DNA of 64,000 nt from Actinoplanes sp. L3-i22. Lineage in GTDB: Bacteria; Actinomycetota; Actinomycetes; Mycobacteriales; Micromonosporaceae. The DNA is taken from the NCBI RefSeq assembly GCF_019704555.1, contig NZ_AP024745.1, positions 4,224,501-4,288,500 on the forward strand. Direction: 5' to 3'. Shown piece by piece: positions 8,823 to 17,855 of the stretch. Position 1 is the stretch's first letter; every line of letters begins with the position of its first letter. Under the pieces are notes generated by a model. It saw nothing but the letters and a program-made list of their open reading frames with translations. It searched no databases and had not been told where the DNA came from. A program made the translations under genes and the position numbers.

Positions 8823-10036
8823 CCGTCGCCGAGGCGATCACCCGGGCGCACCACGGCGAGTGGGCGCGCATCGTCGCCGCCCTGACCCGGCGATTCGGTG
8901 ACCTCGACATCGCCGAGGAGGCGGCGGCCGAGGCGTTCGCGACGGCCGTGGAGCGGTGGCCGGCCGACGGCGTACCCCCGAATCCCGGCGCCTGGCTGAC
9001 CACGACCGCCAATCGCAAGGCCATCGATCGGCTCCGGCGCGAGAGCAAGCGGGATGACAAACAGAGAGAGGCCCAGGTGCTTCGGTACGACGATGAGCCG
9101 CCCGGCCCGGTCGACGACGAGCGCCTGCGGCTGATCTTCACGTGCTGTCACCCGGCGCTGGCGTTGCAGACCCGGGTCGCGCTGACACTGCGGATGGTCG
9201 GCGGGCTGACCGCGGCCGAGATCGCCCGCGCGTTCCTGGTCCGGGAGACCGCGATGGAGCAGCGGATCACCCGCGCCAAAGCCAAGATCAAGCAGGCCGG
9301 GATCCCGTACCGGGTGCCGTCGGCGGAGGATCTGCCGGTGCGCGTCGCCGGGGTGCTCACCGTGCTGTTCCTGGTCTTCAACGAGGGCTACCTGGCCACC
9401 GGGCCGGACACCGACCCGGTCCGGCACGAGCTGACCGCCGAGGCGATCCGGCTGACCCGGCTGATCCACGCGCTGCTGCCCGGCGACGGCGAGACCGCCG
9501 GGCTGCTGGCGCTGATGCTGCTCACCGAGGCCCGCCGCGGCGCCCGGGTGTCGGCGACCGGCGAGCTGGTCACGCTGGCCGAGCAGGATCGCGGGGCGTG
9601 GGACGCGGCGCTGATCGCCGAGGGACATCAGCTGGTCCTGGAGCGGCTGGCCACCGGGGTGGCGCCGGGCCGCTACCAGATCCTGGCCGCGGTCAACGCC
9701 GTGCACACCTCGGCCCGCGACGTGCGCGACACCGGCTGGTCGCAGATCGTCGCCCTCTACGACCAGCTGGTCCGCCTGGACCCGTCACCGATCGTCGCGC
9801 TGAACCGGGCGATCGCGGTCGCCGAGCTGGACGGCCCGGACGTCGCCCTGGCCATCGTCGACCGGCTCGGCGACCGGCTGGCCGGCTACCACGCCTACTT
9901 CGCGACCCGGGCCGACCTGCTGCGCCGGCTGGGCCGCGGCGCGGAGGCGCGGGCGGCCTACGACACGGCGATCGAGCTGGCCGGCAACACCGCCGAGATC
10001 GCCTACCTCACGCGCCGCCGTGATCAGCTGGGCTGA
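8819..10036 (+). CDS. ECF42-type RNA polymerase sigma factor with C-terminal helical extension
   Basis: A 405-residue extracytoplasmic-function sigma factor. Sigma-2 is at about residues 10-75 (FGDLDIAEEAAAEAFATAVE, then NPGAWLTTTANRKAIDRLRR). Sigma-4 is at about 100-160 (TLRMVGGLTAAEIARAFL, then ETAMEQRITRAKAKIKQ). The remaining 240 residues form a TPR-like helical domain including LFNEGY-type and DTGWSQIVALYDQL motifs. This long tail and the coupled DGPF gene define group ECF42. No anti-sigma factor gene is adjacent, as expected, since the tail is thought to replace one in control. GTG start overlaps the upstream TGA. Confidence 0.94.
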   Translation: MTVAEAITRAHHGEWARIVAALTRRFGDLDIAEEAAAEAFATAVERWPADGVPPNPGAWLTTTANRKAIDRLRRESKRDDKQREAQVLRYDDEPPGPVDDERLRLIFTCCHPALALQTRVALTLRMVGGLTAAEIARAFLVRETAMEQRITRAKAKIKQAGIPYRVPSAEDLPVRVAGVLTVLFLVFNEGYLATGPDTDPVRHELTAEAIRLTRLIHALLPGDGETAGLLALMLLTEARRGARVSATGELVTLAEQDRGAWDAALIAEGHQLVLERLATGVAPGRYQILAAVNAVHTSARDVRDTGWSQIVALYDQLVRLDPSPIVALNRAIAVAELDGPDVALAIVDRLGDRLAGYHAYFATRADLLRRLGRGAEARAAYDTAIELAGNTAEIAYLTRRRDQLG

Positions 10037-10045
10037 CGCCGTACC

Positions 10046-10075
10046 CGTCAGGAGATCGTCAGGTTTTTCGTCGAG
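10046..10075 (+). promoter_or_regulatory. Direct repeats, candidate response-regulator binding site
   Basis: CGTCAGG occurs at 10046-10052 and again at 10057-10063, 11 bases apart, and CGTCGAG begins at 10069. Helical-turn-spaced direct repeats are typical OmpR/PhoB-family sites. They lie upstream of the operon that encodes such a regulator. Confidence 0.4.
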
Positions 10076-10143
10076 TCGCCGAAAGGCGCGTCCGCTCTGA
10101 TGGGTGGGGTGAGACGACGGCGACGATCGGAGACGTGGTGGTG

Positions 10144-11232
10144 ATGGGCGAGCGTTCCCTGCGCCGGCGGGTGCTGCTGGGTGCCGGGGTGGCGGCGGCG
10201 GTGGCCGCGGTCGCCGGCGGGACCGGGCTGGCGGTGCTCAAATACCAGATCGACCACTACCGGGATCCGGGCCGGCAGCGGATCGCGGCGGCCGGCTACC
10301 GGCAGCGGGTCGCGCGGGTCGGCGAGGTGGCGTTCAGCTACGCCGAGGGTCCGGACAACGGGCCGCCGCTGGTGCTGCTGCACGCCCAGCACATGGACTG
10401 GTACAGCTACCACCTGGTGCTGCCGGCGCTGGCCGAGTCGTTCCACGTCTTCGACGTCGACTATCCGGGTCACGGCGGTACCGTCTGCCCGGCCGGATAT
10501 CCGATGACCGCCGAGCGGATCGGCGCGGACCTGGCCGGCTTCCTCGAGTCCGTGGTGGGGCAGCCGGCGCACGTCAGCGGCAACTCCTCCGGCGGGTTGC
10601 TGGCGATCTGGCTGGCGGCGAACCGGCCGCGGCTGGTGCGCAGCGTGGTCCTGGAGGATCCGCCGCTGTTCTCCGCCGAGTACCCGCGCATCGCCCGGAC
10701 GATCGCCGACCGCTCGTTCCGGACCTGCGCCAACGCGGTGCGTGAGGGGACCGGCGACTTCCTGCTCTACTGGATCCGGGCCAGCAAGCCGTTCTTCGAC
10801 AAGAACGTCGGCCCGGGCGCGGCCCGGCTGCTGATCGAGGCGATCAAGGAGTTCCGCCGGGCGCGCCCGGGGGAGCCGGTCGAGATCGGGCTGCTGCCCA
10901 ACGACACGGTCCGGCAGTTCCTGCGGGGGCTTGATCAGTTCGATCCGCGTTTCGGCGCGGCGTTTCACGACGGCAGCTGGCACGCCGGCTTCGACCACGC
11001 GTCGGCGCTGGGCCGGGTCGGCTGCCCGGCGCTGCTGATCCAGGCGAACTTCAGCGTGCTCGCCGACGGCACCCTCGACGGCGCGATGACCGGCGACGAC
11101 GCGGCCCGGGCGCTGGCGTTGCTGCGCCGGGGCACCTACCGCCGCATCGACGCGACTCATGTGGTCCACTTGGACAAACCCCAGGATTTCGTACGGATGG
11201 TCACAGGTTTTGTCGTGACCGGAAACCAGTAG
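10144..11232 (+). CDS. Membrane-anchored or Tat-exported alpha/beta hydrolase
   Basis: About 362 residues. An Arg-rich start (RSLRRRVLLGAG) precedes a long hydrophobic segment, which could be a Tat signal or an uncleaved anchor; the hydrolase domain then lies outside the membrane. Fold marks: LVLLHAQHMDWYSY oxyanion region, DYPGHG, nucleophile elbow GNSSGG, and a late ATHVVHLDKPQDF region with the probable catalytic His. ATG 10144 is preferred, with GGAG 11 bases upstream; in-frame GTGs at 10135-10141 are alternatives. The stop abuts the response-regulator gene, so hydrolase, regulator and kinase form one operon, suggesting a cell-envelope stress or lipid-related role (inference). Confidence 0.82.
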   Translation: MGERSLRRRVLLGAGVAAAVAAVAGGTGLAVLKYQIDHYRDPGRQRIAAAGYRQRVARVGEVAFSYAEGPDNGPPLVLLHAQHMDWYSYHLVLPALAESFHVFDVDYPGHGGTVCPAGYPMTAERIGADLAGFLESVVGQPAHVSGNSSGGLLAIWLAANRPRLVRSVVLEDPPLFSAEYPRIARTIADRSFRTCANAVREGTGDFLLYWIRASKPFFDKNVGPGAARLLIEAIKEFRRARPGEPVEIGLLPNDTVRQFLRGLDQFDPRFGAAFHDGSWHAGFDHASALGRVGCPALLIQANFSVLADGTLDGAMTGDDAARALALLRRGTYRRIDATHVVHLDKPQDFVRMVTGFVVTGNQ

Positions 11233-11928
11233 GTGTCGATGACGGTGCAGGTCCTGGTCGTGGACGACGACGAGGAGATCCGCGAGGTGCTCGCCGCCGG
11301 CCTGACCTTCGCCGGGTTCGCGGTGACCCTGGCGGCGAACGCCACCGAGGCCTACGCCGCGCTGCGCGAGCACCCGGCCGACGTGGTCGTGCTCGACGTG
11401 ATGATGCCCGGCCAGGACGGCTTCGACGTGGTGCAGCTGATCCGCCGGCAGCATCCGGACCTGCCGGTGCTGTTCCTGTCGGCCCGTGACGCGGTCGAGG
11501 ACAAGGTGCGTGGCCTGCGGCTGGGCGGCGACGACTACATGGCCAAGCCGTTCAGCGCGGTCGAGCTGGTGACCCGGATCGAGGTGCTGGTGCGCCGGTC
11601 GGCCCGTGGTGAGCGGACCGCGCCGGGCGGGGTGCTGCGCTGCGCCGACCTGGAGCTCGATCCGGGCCGGCACGTGGTGCGCCGCGGCGGCGCCGGGGTC
11701 GAGCTGTCGCCGACCGAGTTCCGGCTGCTGCACCTGCTGCTGATCAATGCCGGTCAGGTGCTGTCGAAGGGGCAGATCCTGGACGCGCTCTGGCAGTACG
11801 ACTTCGGCGGCAGCGCCAACCTGGTCGAGCGGTTCGTCTCCAGTCTGCGGCGCAAGGTCGACGACGGGCGCCCGGCGCTGATCCGCACGGTTCGCGGCTT
11901 CGGCTACAGCATTCGCGAGCCGCAGTGA
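11233..11928 (+). CDS. OmpR/PhoB-family response regulator
   Basis: A 231-residue two-domain regulator. The receiver domain has the acidic cluster VDDDEE, phospho-acceptor Asp55 in VVLDVMMPG, Thr/Ser switch LFLSARD and Lys in YMAKPF. The C-terminal winged helix (about 135-228) has the expected ELSPTEFRLLHLL and SSLRRKVDDG recognition segments. It should bind direct-repeat DNA when phosphorylated by the kinase encoded next. GTG 11233 directly follows the hydrolase stop; ATG 11239 is an equally good start. The 3' end overlaps the kinase start by four bases. Confidence 0.96.
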   Translation: MSMTVQVLVVDDDEEIREVLAAGLTFAGFAVTLAANATEAYAALREHPADVVVLDVMMPGQDGFDVVQLIRRQHPDLPVLFLSARDAVEDKVRGLRLGGDDYMAKPFSAVELVTRIEVLVRRSARGERTAPGGVLRCADLELDPGRHVVRRGGAGVELSPTEFRLLHLLLINAGQVLSKGQILDALWQYDFGGSANLVERFVSSLRRKVDDGRPALIRTVRGFGYSIREPQ

Positions 11929-13352
11929 GGCCGCGGTCGATCCGGGCCCGGCTGACCGTGACGCTGTCGGTCGTGACGGTGCTGGTGATCGGGCTGTCCG
12001 CGCTGGCCGGCATCACCGTGGTGTCGCGGTGGCTGAGCGCTCGCGACGCCGGGCAGCTGGCGAATCTGTCGGCGCGGGTGGCCGCGAGTCTGCGGGCCGC
12101 CGGCGGGGTGCGGCTGGATCGGGCGACGCTGCGCGAGACCGTCGGGCCGGCCTATCAGGTGGTGCTGGTGACCGGCGACGGCCGTACCGTCAATGAGGGT
12201 TTGTCCGCGCAGGATGCCGCCGGCCTGGCCGCGGTGGTCTCCCCGGACCCGGTCGAGGCCGGCGGGGACCGGCTGGCCGTCGCCATCGACACCAGCGGCC
12301 TGGCCGTGACCTACCGGCCCGACGAGGGCGGCACGCTGACCGTGGCGCGGATCGTGTTCGTCGCCGGCTACCGGGACCGGGCCACGACCGTGGCCACCGT
12401 CGCCGCGACCGTGGTCTCGGTCGCGACGGTGAGCATCGCGCTGCTGATCGGCACCGCGGTGCTGGTGGTCGGCCGGGGCCTGCGCCCGCTGCGGGTGATG
12501 GCGGATCGGGCCGGGCAGGTGGCCGACGGCGACCGCACCCGCCGGCTGCCGCGCGACGACCGTGGTGATCCGGCGATCAGCCGGCTGGCCCGCACGGTCA
12601 ACGCGGCCTTCGACGCCCAGCAGGACGCGGAGAACCGGATGCGGGCGTTCATCGCCGATGCCTCGCACGAGCTGCGCTCGCCGCTGACCGCCGCGCACGG
12701 CTGGGTGGAGCTGTATCTGCGCGGTGGCCTCGACGACCCGGGCCGGCTGGACGCGGCCCTGGCCCGGGTGGACACCCAGCTGGTGCGGATGCGCTCACTG
12801 GTCGACGACCTCGCGCTGCTGGCCCGCGGCGACGCCGGGCTGCCGGTCGAGCAGGAGCCGGTCGATCTGGACGTGCTCGCCGGCGAGACGGTCGCCGACG
12901 CGCGGATCCTGGCGCCCGAGCGCGAGCTGCGCTATCGCGGTGCGCCGGCGGTGGTGCTCGGGGACGCCGGCCGGCTCGCGCAGGTGCTGCGCAACCTGGT
13001 CGGCAACGCCCTGCAGCACACGCCGGCCGGCGGGGCGGTCTCGGTGACGGTGCTCGCCGGGGCGGGCGCGCACACCGTGCTGGTCACCGACAGCGGCCCG
13101 GGCATCCCGGTGCAGGACCTGCCGCACCTGTTCGAACGGTTCTGGCGGGCCGACCCGGCGCGGTCCGCGCCGGGTGGCTCCGGGCTGGGGCTGGCGATCG
13201 CGCAGTCGCTGGTGGCGATGCACCACGGCACGATCGCGGTCCGCAGCGCGGCGGGCTCGGGCACCACGTTCACGGTGACCCTGCCCGCGTTGCGCGAGGG
13301 TCAGGCGCCGTACTTGTCGAACGAGACGGTCCAGTCGCCGAGGCCGTTGTAG
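11925..13352 (+). CDS. Sensor histidine kinase
   Basis: A 475-residue membrane kinase, partner of the preceding regulator. TM1 is at about residues 10-33 and TM2 at about 150-180, enclosing an external sensor region of about 115 residues. A HAMP domain follows. HisKA contains His248 in DASHELRSPL, and the ATPase domain has N-box NLVGNALQHT, DSGPGIP, FERFWR and GSGLGLAI. All catalytic motifs are intact. The start GTG overlaps the regulator stop (GTGA). The 3' end overlaps the convergent L,D-transpeptidase gene by 52 bases, so the two transcripts are antisense at their ends. Confidence 0.95.
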   Translation: MRPRSIRARLTVTLSVVTVLVIGLSALAGITVVSRWLSARDAGQLANLSARVAASLRAAGGVRLDRATLRETVGPAYQVVLVTGDGRTVNEGLSAQDAAGLAAVVSPDPVEAGGDRLAVAIDTSGLAVTYRPDEGGTLTVARIVFVAGYRDRATTVATVAATVVSVATVSIALLIGTAVLVVGRGLRPLRVMADRAGQVADGDRTRRLPRDDRGDPAISRLARTVNAAFDAQQDAENRMRAFIADASHELRSPLTAAHGWVELYLRGGLDDPGRLDAALARVDTQLVRMRSLVDDLALLARGDAGLPVEQEPVDLDVLAGETVADARILAPERELRYRGAPAVVLGDAGRLAQVLRNLVGNALQHTPAGGAVSVTVLAGAGAHTVLVTDSGPGIPVQDLPHLFERFWRADPARSAPGGSGLGLAIAQSLVAMHHGTIAVRSAAGSGTTFTVTLPALREGQAPYLSNETVQSPRPL

Positions 13353-14548
13353 ATCGGCAGCTTGCGGGGGCTGTTGGTGACGTCGACGACATCGCCGAGG
13401 ATGAAGTTCTCATACACCCACTTGGCGTCGCTCATGCTCAGGTTGACGCAGCCGTGCGACAGGTTGGCCCGGCCGAGCGAACCGTTCCACGGGGCGGCGT
13501 GCAGGAACTCGCCGGAGTAGGTGATGCGGGTGCAGTACTCCACGTTGTCGGAGACGTAGTAGTTCGGGTTGCTCGGGTCGGCGACACCGTAGCTGGCCGA
13601 GCTCATCGTGTGGAAACGCTCCTTGGAGAGCACCACGTGCGGGCCGCCGGCGGTCCAGAAGCTGATCTTCTCGCCGTTGGCGCCGGTGGTGCCGCCGCCG
13701 CGGCCGAAGCTGCTCTTCATGGTGCGCACGAGCTTGCCGTTGACGTACACCTTCGTCACGTGCTTCTTGTTGTCGGCGATCGCGATGAGCTGGCGGCCGA
13801 CCTTGAAGTTGGTGGAGGCGTTCTTCTCGCCGTACATCCCCTTGCCCAGGTTGAGGCCGAAGATGTTGACGTTGACCTTGATCGTGGAGTTGGCGGCCCA
13901 GTACTTCGCCGGGCGCCAGTGCACGGTCATGTTGTTGGCCCAGTAGAACTTGCCCTCGACCGACGGCGACGTGGTGATCTCGATCGCCTTCTCCGCCTTC
14001 TCCTTGTCGACGGCGCGGCTGAACGAGATGATCACCGGCTGCCCGGCGCCATAGGTCTTGCCGGTCTTCAGCGAGGTCATCGAGTTGGCCTGGAAGTTCA
14101 CCTTGACCACGTGCTTGGGGTCGATGGTGGCGAACGTGGTGGTCTGCGAGGAGGCGGTGCCCACCTTGTCGGCGGCGGTGACGACCACCTTGTACGTCTT
14201 GTCGTAGGCCAGGTCGTCGGTCGACTGCCACGAGCCGTCGGCCTGCACGGTGCCGTCGACCTTCGTCTTGCCGGCGGTGACGGTGACCGTCTGGATCGTG
14301 CCGTCCTGCACCGTGACGGTGATCGGCTTGGTCAGCGACACCCCGGTGGCCTTGTCGGCCGGGCTCACGGTCACCTGGACCGGCGCCGGCGCCTCGTTGT
14401 TCGCCACCGACTCGGTCAGCACGGTCGAGCCGGTGCCGGTCGAGTCGCTCTTGGGCGAAGAGGAGGAGGAACAGCCGGCCGCCCCGGCAGCCGTGGCAGC
14501 GGCGGCCACGCCGAGGGTCCCGATGATGACCTTACGTCGCTGAATCAT
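13301..14548 (-). CDS. L,D-transpeptidase lipoprotein with Ig-like domains (YkuD family)
   Basis: About 415 residues. It cross-links peptidoglycan 3-3 or attaches proteins to it, outside the membrane. The N terminus has RRK, a hydrophobic stretch and lipobox AAGC, giving a lipid anchor. Two Ig-like domains precede the YkuD catalytic domain, as in mycobacterial Ldt proteins. The catalytic motif SHGCVNLS places the active Cys near residue 367, with the upstream HAAPWN segment. ATG 14548 is taken; GTG 14557 is three codons earlier. It converges with the histidine kinase gene; shared envelope roles are possible but not shown. Confidence 0.95.
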   Translation of the reverse strand: MIQRRKVIIGTLGVAAAATAAGAAGCSSSSSPKSDSTGTGSTVLTESVANNEAPAPVQVTVSPADKATGVSLTKPITVTVQDGTIQTVTVTAGKTKVDGTVQADGSWQSTDDLAYDKTYKVVVTAADKVGTASSQTTTFATIDPKHVVKVNFQANSMTSLKTGKTYGAGQPVIISFSRAVDKEKAEKAIEITTSPSVEGKFYWANNMTVHWRPAKYWAANSTIKVNVNIFGLNLGKGMYGEKNASTNFKVGRQLIAIADNKKHVTKVYVNGKLVRTMKSSFGRGGGTTGANGEKISFWTAGGPHVVLSKERFHTMSSASYGVADPSNPNYYVSDNVEYCTRITYSGEFLHAAPWNGSLGRANLSHGCVNLSMSDAKWVYENFILGDVVDVTNSPRKLPIYNGLGDWTVSFDKYGA

Positions 14549-14846
14549 GGCTCTCACAATCGAGGGGGGTCACGGCCGGCACCATTGTGGCCGCACTAGA
14601 CAAGACGCCGCCGCGGCCCGAAAAGTTGCCTGCCAAGTCGATCAATTTAATTGAGGCGGAGAGCCTTGACAATCCGGTTGTTGGTCACTTTCGGTCAGTG
14701 TCTCGCCGCACCGAAACGGGCCGAGTGCATTGATTCCGGACATAAGTCCACTGCCGGTAATTATCGCAATACTCTCGGTTATCGCAACGGCGCATGGCGA
14801 AACTGAAAAGCGGACTATCCGACAGCTCCGGGAAAGATATTGCCAT
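14549..14846. other. Non-coding stretch between L,D-transpeptidase and OCD-family genes
   Basis: AT-richer than its surroundings. It holds the perfect palindrome TCAATTTAATTGA at 14642-14654, which probably belongs to the control region of the L,D-transpeptidase gene. No coding frame or RNA is recognised. Confidence 0.45.
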
Positions 14847-15839
14847 TCATGCCGAAAGGTCCAGCTCGGTGCCGATGCCCCGCGCCCGGGCCCGGGTGAT
14901 CAGCAGGTCGGCGGTGACCAGGTCCTGCAGGCCGAGCCCGACCGAGTTGAACAGCGTGATGCCGGCCGGCGAGGTGCGCCCCGGCGCGCGGCCGGCGATC
15001 ACCGCGCCCAGCTCGGTGCCCACGTCGTCGAGGCGCACCGCCCCCTCGGCCAGCGCGAGCAGCACCTCGCCGGACTTGGCCAGCGCGGTCGGCAGCGAGT
15101 CGACGACCACCCGGGCCCGGCGCAGCCCCTCGCCGTCGATCTCCCGGTGATCCGGGCGCGGCGGGGCGCCGACCGCGTTGACGTGCAGGCCGGGGTGGAA
15201 CCAGGCGCCGCGCACGATCGGCTCCCGCGACGGGGTCAGCGTGCACAGCACGTCGGCGGCGCGGACCACGTCCTCGACGCCCGCGCCCGCCTCGACGCGC
15301 ACCCCGAGCCCGGCGACGGCGGCCCGGAACCGGTCCAGCGTCGCCGCCGAGCGCGACCACACCACGACCGTGCGCAGGTCCAGCACCTCGGCGATCGCGC
15401 GGGTGTGCTCGACGGCCAGCGCGCCGGCGCCGACCAGGCCCAGCACCGTGCTGCCGGGCGCGGCCAGGTGGGCGGTGGCCACCGCGCTGGCCGCGGCGGT
15501 CCGGACCGCGGTGATCAGCCGGCCGTCGATGATCGCCTGGCACTCGCCGGTACGGGCCGAGCTGACCAGGATCGTCGAGCGCTGCACCGGCAGGCCGCGC
15601 TCGGCGTTGCCGGGGATGTCGGCGAGCAGCTTGACCGCGGCTCGCCCGGTGGCCCGGTCGGCGGCGACCATCGGGATGATCGACGCGTCGTCCAGGGTCA
15701 TCGCCGGGGGCGCGGGCACGACGGCGCGGCCCAGGGCCAGGTCGGTGTGGGCGCGCTCGACCGCGGTGCGTACCTCGCGCAGGGTTTTCTCGTCGTGCAG
15801 CAGGCGACTGACGTCGGAGTGGGTCAGGACCAGGGTCAT
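14847..15839 (-). CDS. Ornithine cyclodeaminase/mu-crystallin family protein
   Basis: A 330-residue NAD(P)-binding enzyme of the OCD/mu-crystallin family. These enzymes deaminate-cyclise ornithine, oxidise alanine, or reduce cyclic ketimines. The Rossmann motif GLVGAGALAVEH lies at about residues 133-145. Typical substrate-side segments include MVAADRATGRAAVKLLADIPGN with a conserved Arg/Lys pair and LFNSVGLGLQDLVTA near the end. It is the last gene of the BMP-type transporter operon, starting ten bases after the second permease gene. This suggests it modifies the imported compound, which may be an amino or imino acid. The exact reaction cannot be chosen from sequence. Confidence 0.88.
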   Translation of the reverse strand: MTLVLTHSDVSRLLHDEKTLREVRTAVERAHTDLALGRAVVPAPPAMTLDDASIIPMVAADRATGRAAVKLLADIPGNAERGLPVQRSTILVSSARTGECQAIIDGRLITAVRTAAASAVATAHLAAPGSTVLGLVGAGALAVEHTRAIAEVLDLRTVVVWSRSAATLDRFRAAVAGLGVRVEAGAGVEDVVRAADVLCTLTPSREPIVRGAWFHPGLHVNAVGAPPRPDHREIDGEGLRRARVVVDSLPTALAKSGEVLLALAEGAVRLDDVGTELGAVIAGRAPGRTSPAGITLFNSVGLGLQDLVTADLLITRARARGIGTELDLSA

Positions 15840-15849
15840 GGAGTTTCCT

Positions 15850-16767
15850 TCAGGCGCGGGCGAACGGGACGGTCAGGCCGGAGGGTGAGCGGCTGGCGCC
15901 GGCCAGGCCACTGACCGCGACGACGGCGGCCAGGTACGGGATCATCGTCAGCACCGCCGGTGGAATGGCGGCGCCGAGCGCGGGCAGGGCGTACTGCAGC
16001 GCCTGGGCCAGGCCGAACAGCACCGCCGCGAGCACGGTCGCGCCCGGGCGCCAGCGCCCGGCGATCACCGCGACCACGGCGAGGTAGCCGATCCCGGCGG
16101 TCATGTTGTCGCTGAACGCCCGGACCTCGGAGAGCGCCAGCTGCGCCCCGGCCAGGCCGGACAGCGCCGCGGTGAGCAGCACGCAGGCGGCCCGCAGCCG
16201 GGCCACCGGCAGTCCGGTGCGGTCGGCGGCCACCGCGTCCTCGCCGACGGCGTCGATGCGCAGCCCGGCGGCGGTGCGCCGGGACAGCAGCAGCGCGGTG
16301 CCGGCCGCGGCCAGCACGCACAGGTAGCCGAGCGCGGTCTGCCCGAACAGCGCCGGCCCGAGCGCCGGGATCCGGTGCAGCAGCGGCACCTCGATCCGGT
16401 CGAACGCCGGGATGCCCTGGTTGCGGCCGTGGTTGAGCCAGAGCCGCGCGCCGAACGTGGTCACCGCCAGGGCCAGGGCGTTGAGCGCGATGCCGGTGAC
16501 GATCTGGTCGGCCAGCGCGCGCACGCTCAGCAGCGCCTGGCAGCCGCCGACGAGCAGGCCACCGGCGACGCCGGCGAGCGCGCCGAGCCAGGGCGAGCCG
16601 GTCAGCACCGCGCCGAGCGCGGCGGTGAACGCGCCGGTGAGCATCATCGCCTCGACGCTGAGGTTGAGCACGCCGGCGCGTTCGCTGATCAGCTCGCCGA
16701 CGGCGGCCAGCAGCAGCGGCAGGGCGAAGGCGAATCCGCTGACCAGGATCGGGGTGAGCGCGCTCAT
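15850..16767 (-). CDS. BMP-type ABC transporter permease, second subunit
   Basis: A 305-residue permease of the RbsC/NupQ-like group with about eight to ten hydrophobic helices. The start MSALTPILVSGFAFALPLLLAA and the ISERAGVLNLSVEAMMLTGAF block are characteristic of this subunit. The start is ATG 16767, overlapping the stop of the first permease as ATGA. It pairs with that permease to form the membrane channel for import. The longer open frame to the left of this start is a shadow of the other permease. Confidence 0.92.
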   Translation of the reverse strand: MSALTPILVSGFAFALPLLLAAVGELISERAGVLNLSVEAMMLTGAFTAALGAVLTGSPWLGALAGVAGGLLVGGCQALLSVRALADQIVTGIALNALALAVTTFGARLWLNHGRNQGIPAFDRIEVPLLHRIPALGPALFGQTALGYLCVLAAAGTALLLSRRTAAGLRIDAVGEDAVAADRTGLPVARLRAACVLLTAALSGLAGAQLALSEVRAFSDNMTAGIGYLAVVAVIAGRWRPGATVLAAVLFGLAQALQYALPALGAAIPPAVLTMIPYLAAVVAVSGLAGASRSPSGLTVPFARA

Positions 16768-17855
16768 CGGGCTGCCCCGATCGGGGCAGCCAGGGCACCG
16801 CGGCGGCGGGCCGCCCACCCGGCGGTGCCGGCGATGAACAGGATGATCAGGCTCTCCACCACCGACACCGTGGTGGCCGGGACCGCCGCGACCAGTTGCA
16901 GGTTGATCCCGCCGGAGGTGAGCAACGCCAGCAGCAGCGCGGTGGCGGCCAGAGCGAGCATCGAGCCGCGGGCGAGCAGCCCGACGACCAGCCCGGCGAA
17001 GCCGTACCCGGAGGTGAGGCCCTCGGCCAGCACGAACGGGGCGGTCGCGGTGAGCACCCCGCCGGCCAGTCCGGCGAAGCCGCCGGCCGAGGCCAGCGCC
17101 AGGAACCGGGTCCGGGCGACCGGCACGCCGAGCCGGGCGGCGGCCTGCGGGGCGAAGCCGAGCGCGCTCAGGCGCACTCCGGCGCCGGTGTGCCGCAGCA
17201 GCACCCCGACCAGCAGCACGGCGATCCCGGCGAGCACGACGGCCACGGTCGCGGGGGAGCGCGACAGTCCCAGCGAGGGCAGGTGCGCGCCCTCGATCAG
17301 CGGTGCGGACTGCGGCAGCGTCTCCGAGGAGGTGACCGGCTGGCGCAGCAGGCCCGGCTCGTGCACGCTCAGCGACAGCAGGGCCAGGCCGACGAAGTTG
17401 AGCAGCAGCGTGGTGATGATCTCGCTGGTGCCGGCCCAGGCCCGGAGCGCCGCGGCGATGCCGGCCCAGCCGAACCCGGCGATCGCGGCGGCGGCCAGCA
17501 CCAGCGGCAGCGCCAGCGCGGGCGGTGTGGAGGCCGGCAGGGTGGTGCCGACCGCGGTCGCGGCGATCGCCCCCAGGCACAGTTGCCCCTCGCCGCCGAC
17601 GTTGACCAGCCCGGCCTTGTAGGCGACGACGAATCCGGCGGCGACCAGCATCAGCACGGCGCTCGCGTTGATCGACTTGCCGATCGCGTACGGCGTACCG
17701 ACCATCCCCTCGACCAGCGCGGTGATCGTGGTGCCCGGTGCCGCGCCGGCCACCGCGGCGAGCGCCAGTCCGGCCAGCGCCGCCGCGACGACCGCGAGGC
17801 CGGCCACGGTGACCGGGTGCAGTCCGGCCCGGCGCAGCCGGTCGAGGCCGTTCAC
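16764..17855 (-). CDS. BMP-type ABC transporter permease, first subunit
   Basis: A 363-residue permease of the NupP-like group. It shows the family block ASAVLMLVAAGFVVAYKAGLVNVGGEGQL and TSEIITTLLLNFVG, both usual for nucleoside-type BMP importers, plus about nine hydrophobic helices. Its stop overlaps the start of the second permease by four bases and its own start overlaps the ATPase stop by four bases, so the three are tightly coupled. Substrate specificity lies in the binding lipoprotein and cannot be read here. Confidence 0.92.
   Translation of the reverse strand: MNGLDRLRRAGLHPVTVAGLAVVAAALAGLALAAVAGAAPGTTITALVEGMVGTPYAIGKSINASAVLMLVAAGFVVAYKAGLVNVGGEGQLCLGAIAATAVGTTLPASTPPALALPLVLAAAAIAGFGWAGIAAALRAWAGTSEIITTLLLNFVGLALLSLSVHEPGLLRQPVTSSETLPQSAPLIEGAHLPSLGLSRSPATVAVVLAGIAVLLVGVLLRHTGAGVRLSALGFAPQAAARLGVPVARTRFLALASAGGFAGLAGGVLTATAPFVLAEGLTSGYGFAGLVVGLLARGSMLALAATALLLALLTSGGINLQLVAAVPATTVSVVESLIILFIAGTAGWAARRRGALAAPIGAAR

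Noticed and set aside
16767..17580. Extended N terminus of the second permease
   Set aside because: That part is a shadow of the first permease; the true start overlaps its stop as ATGA.
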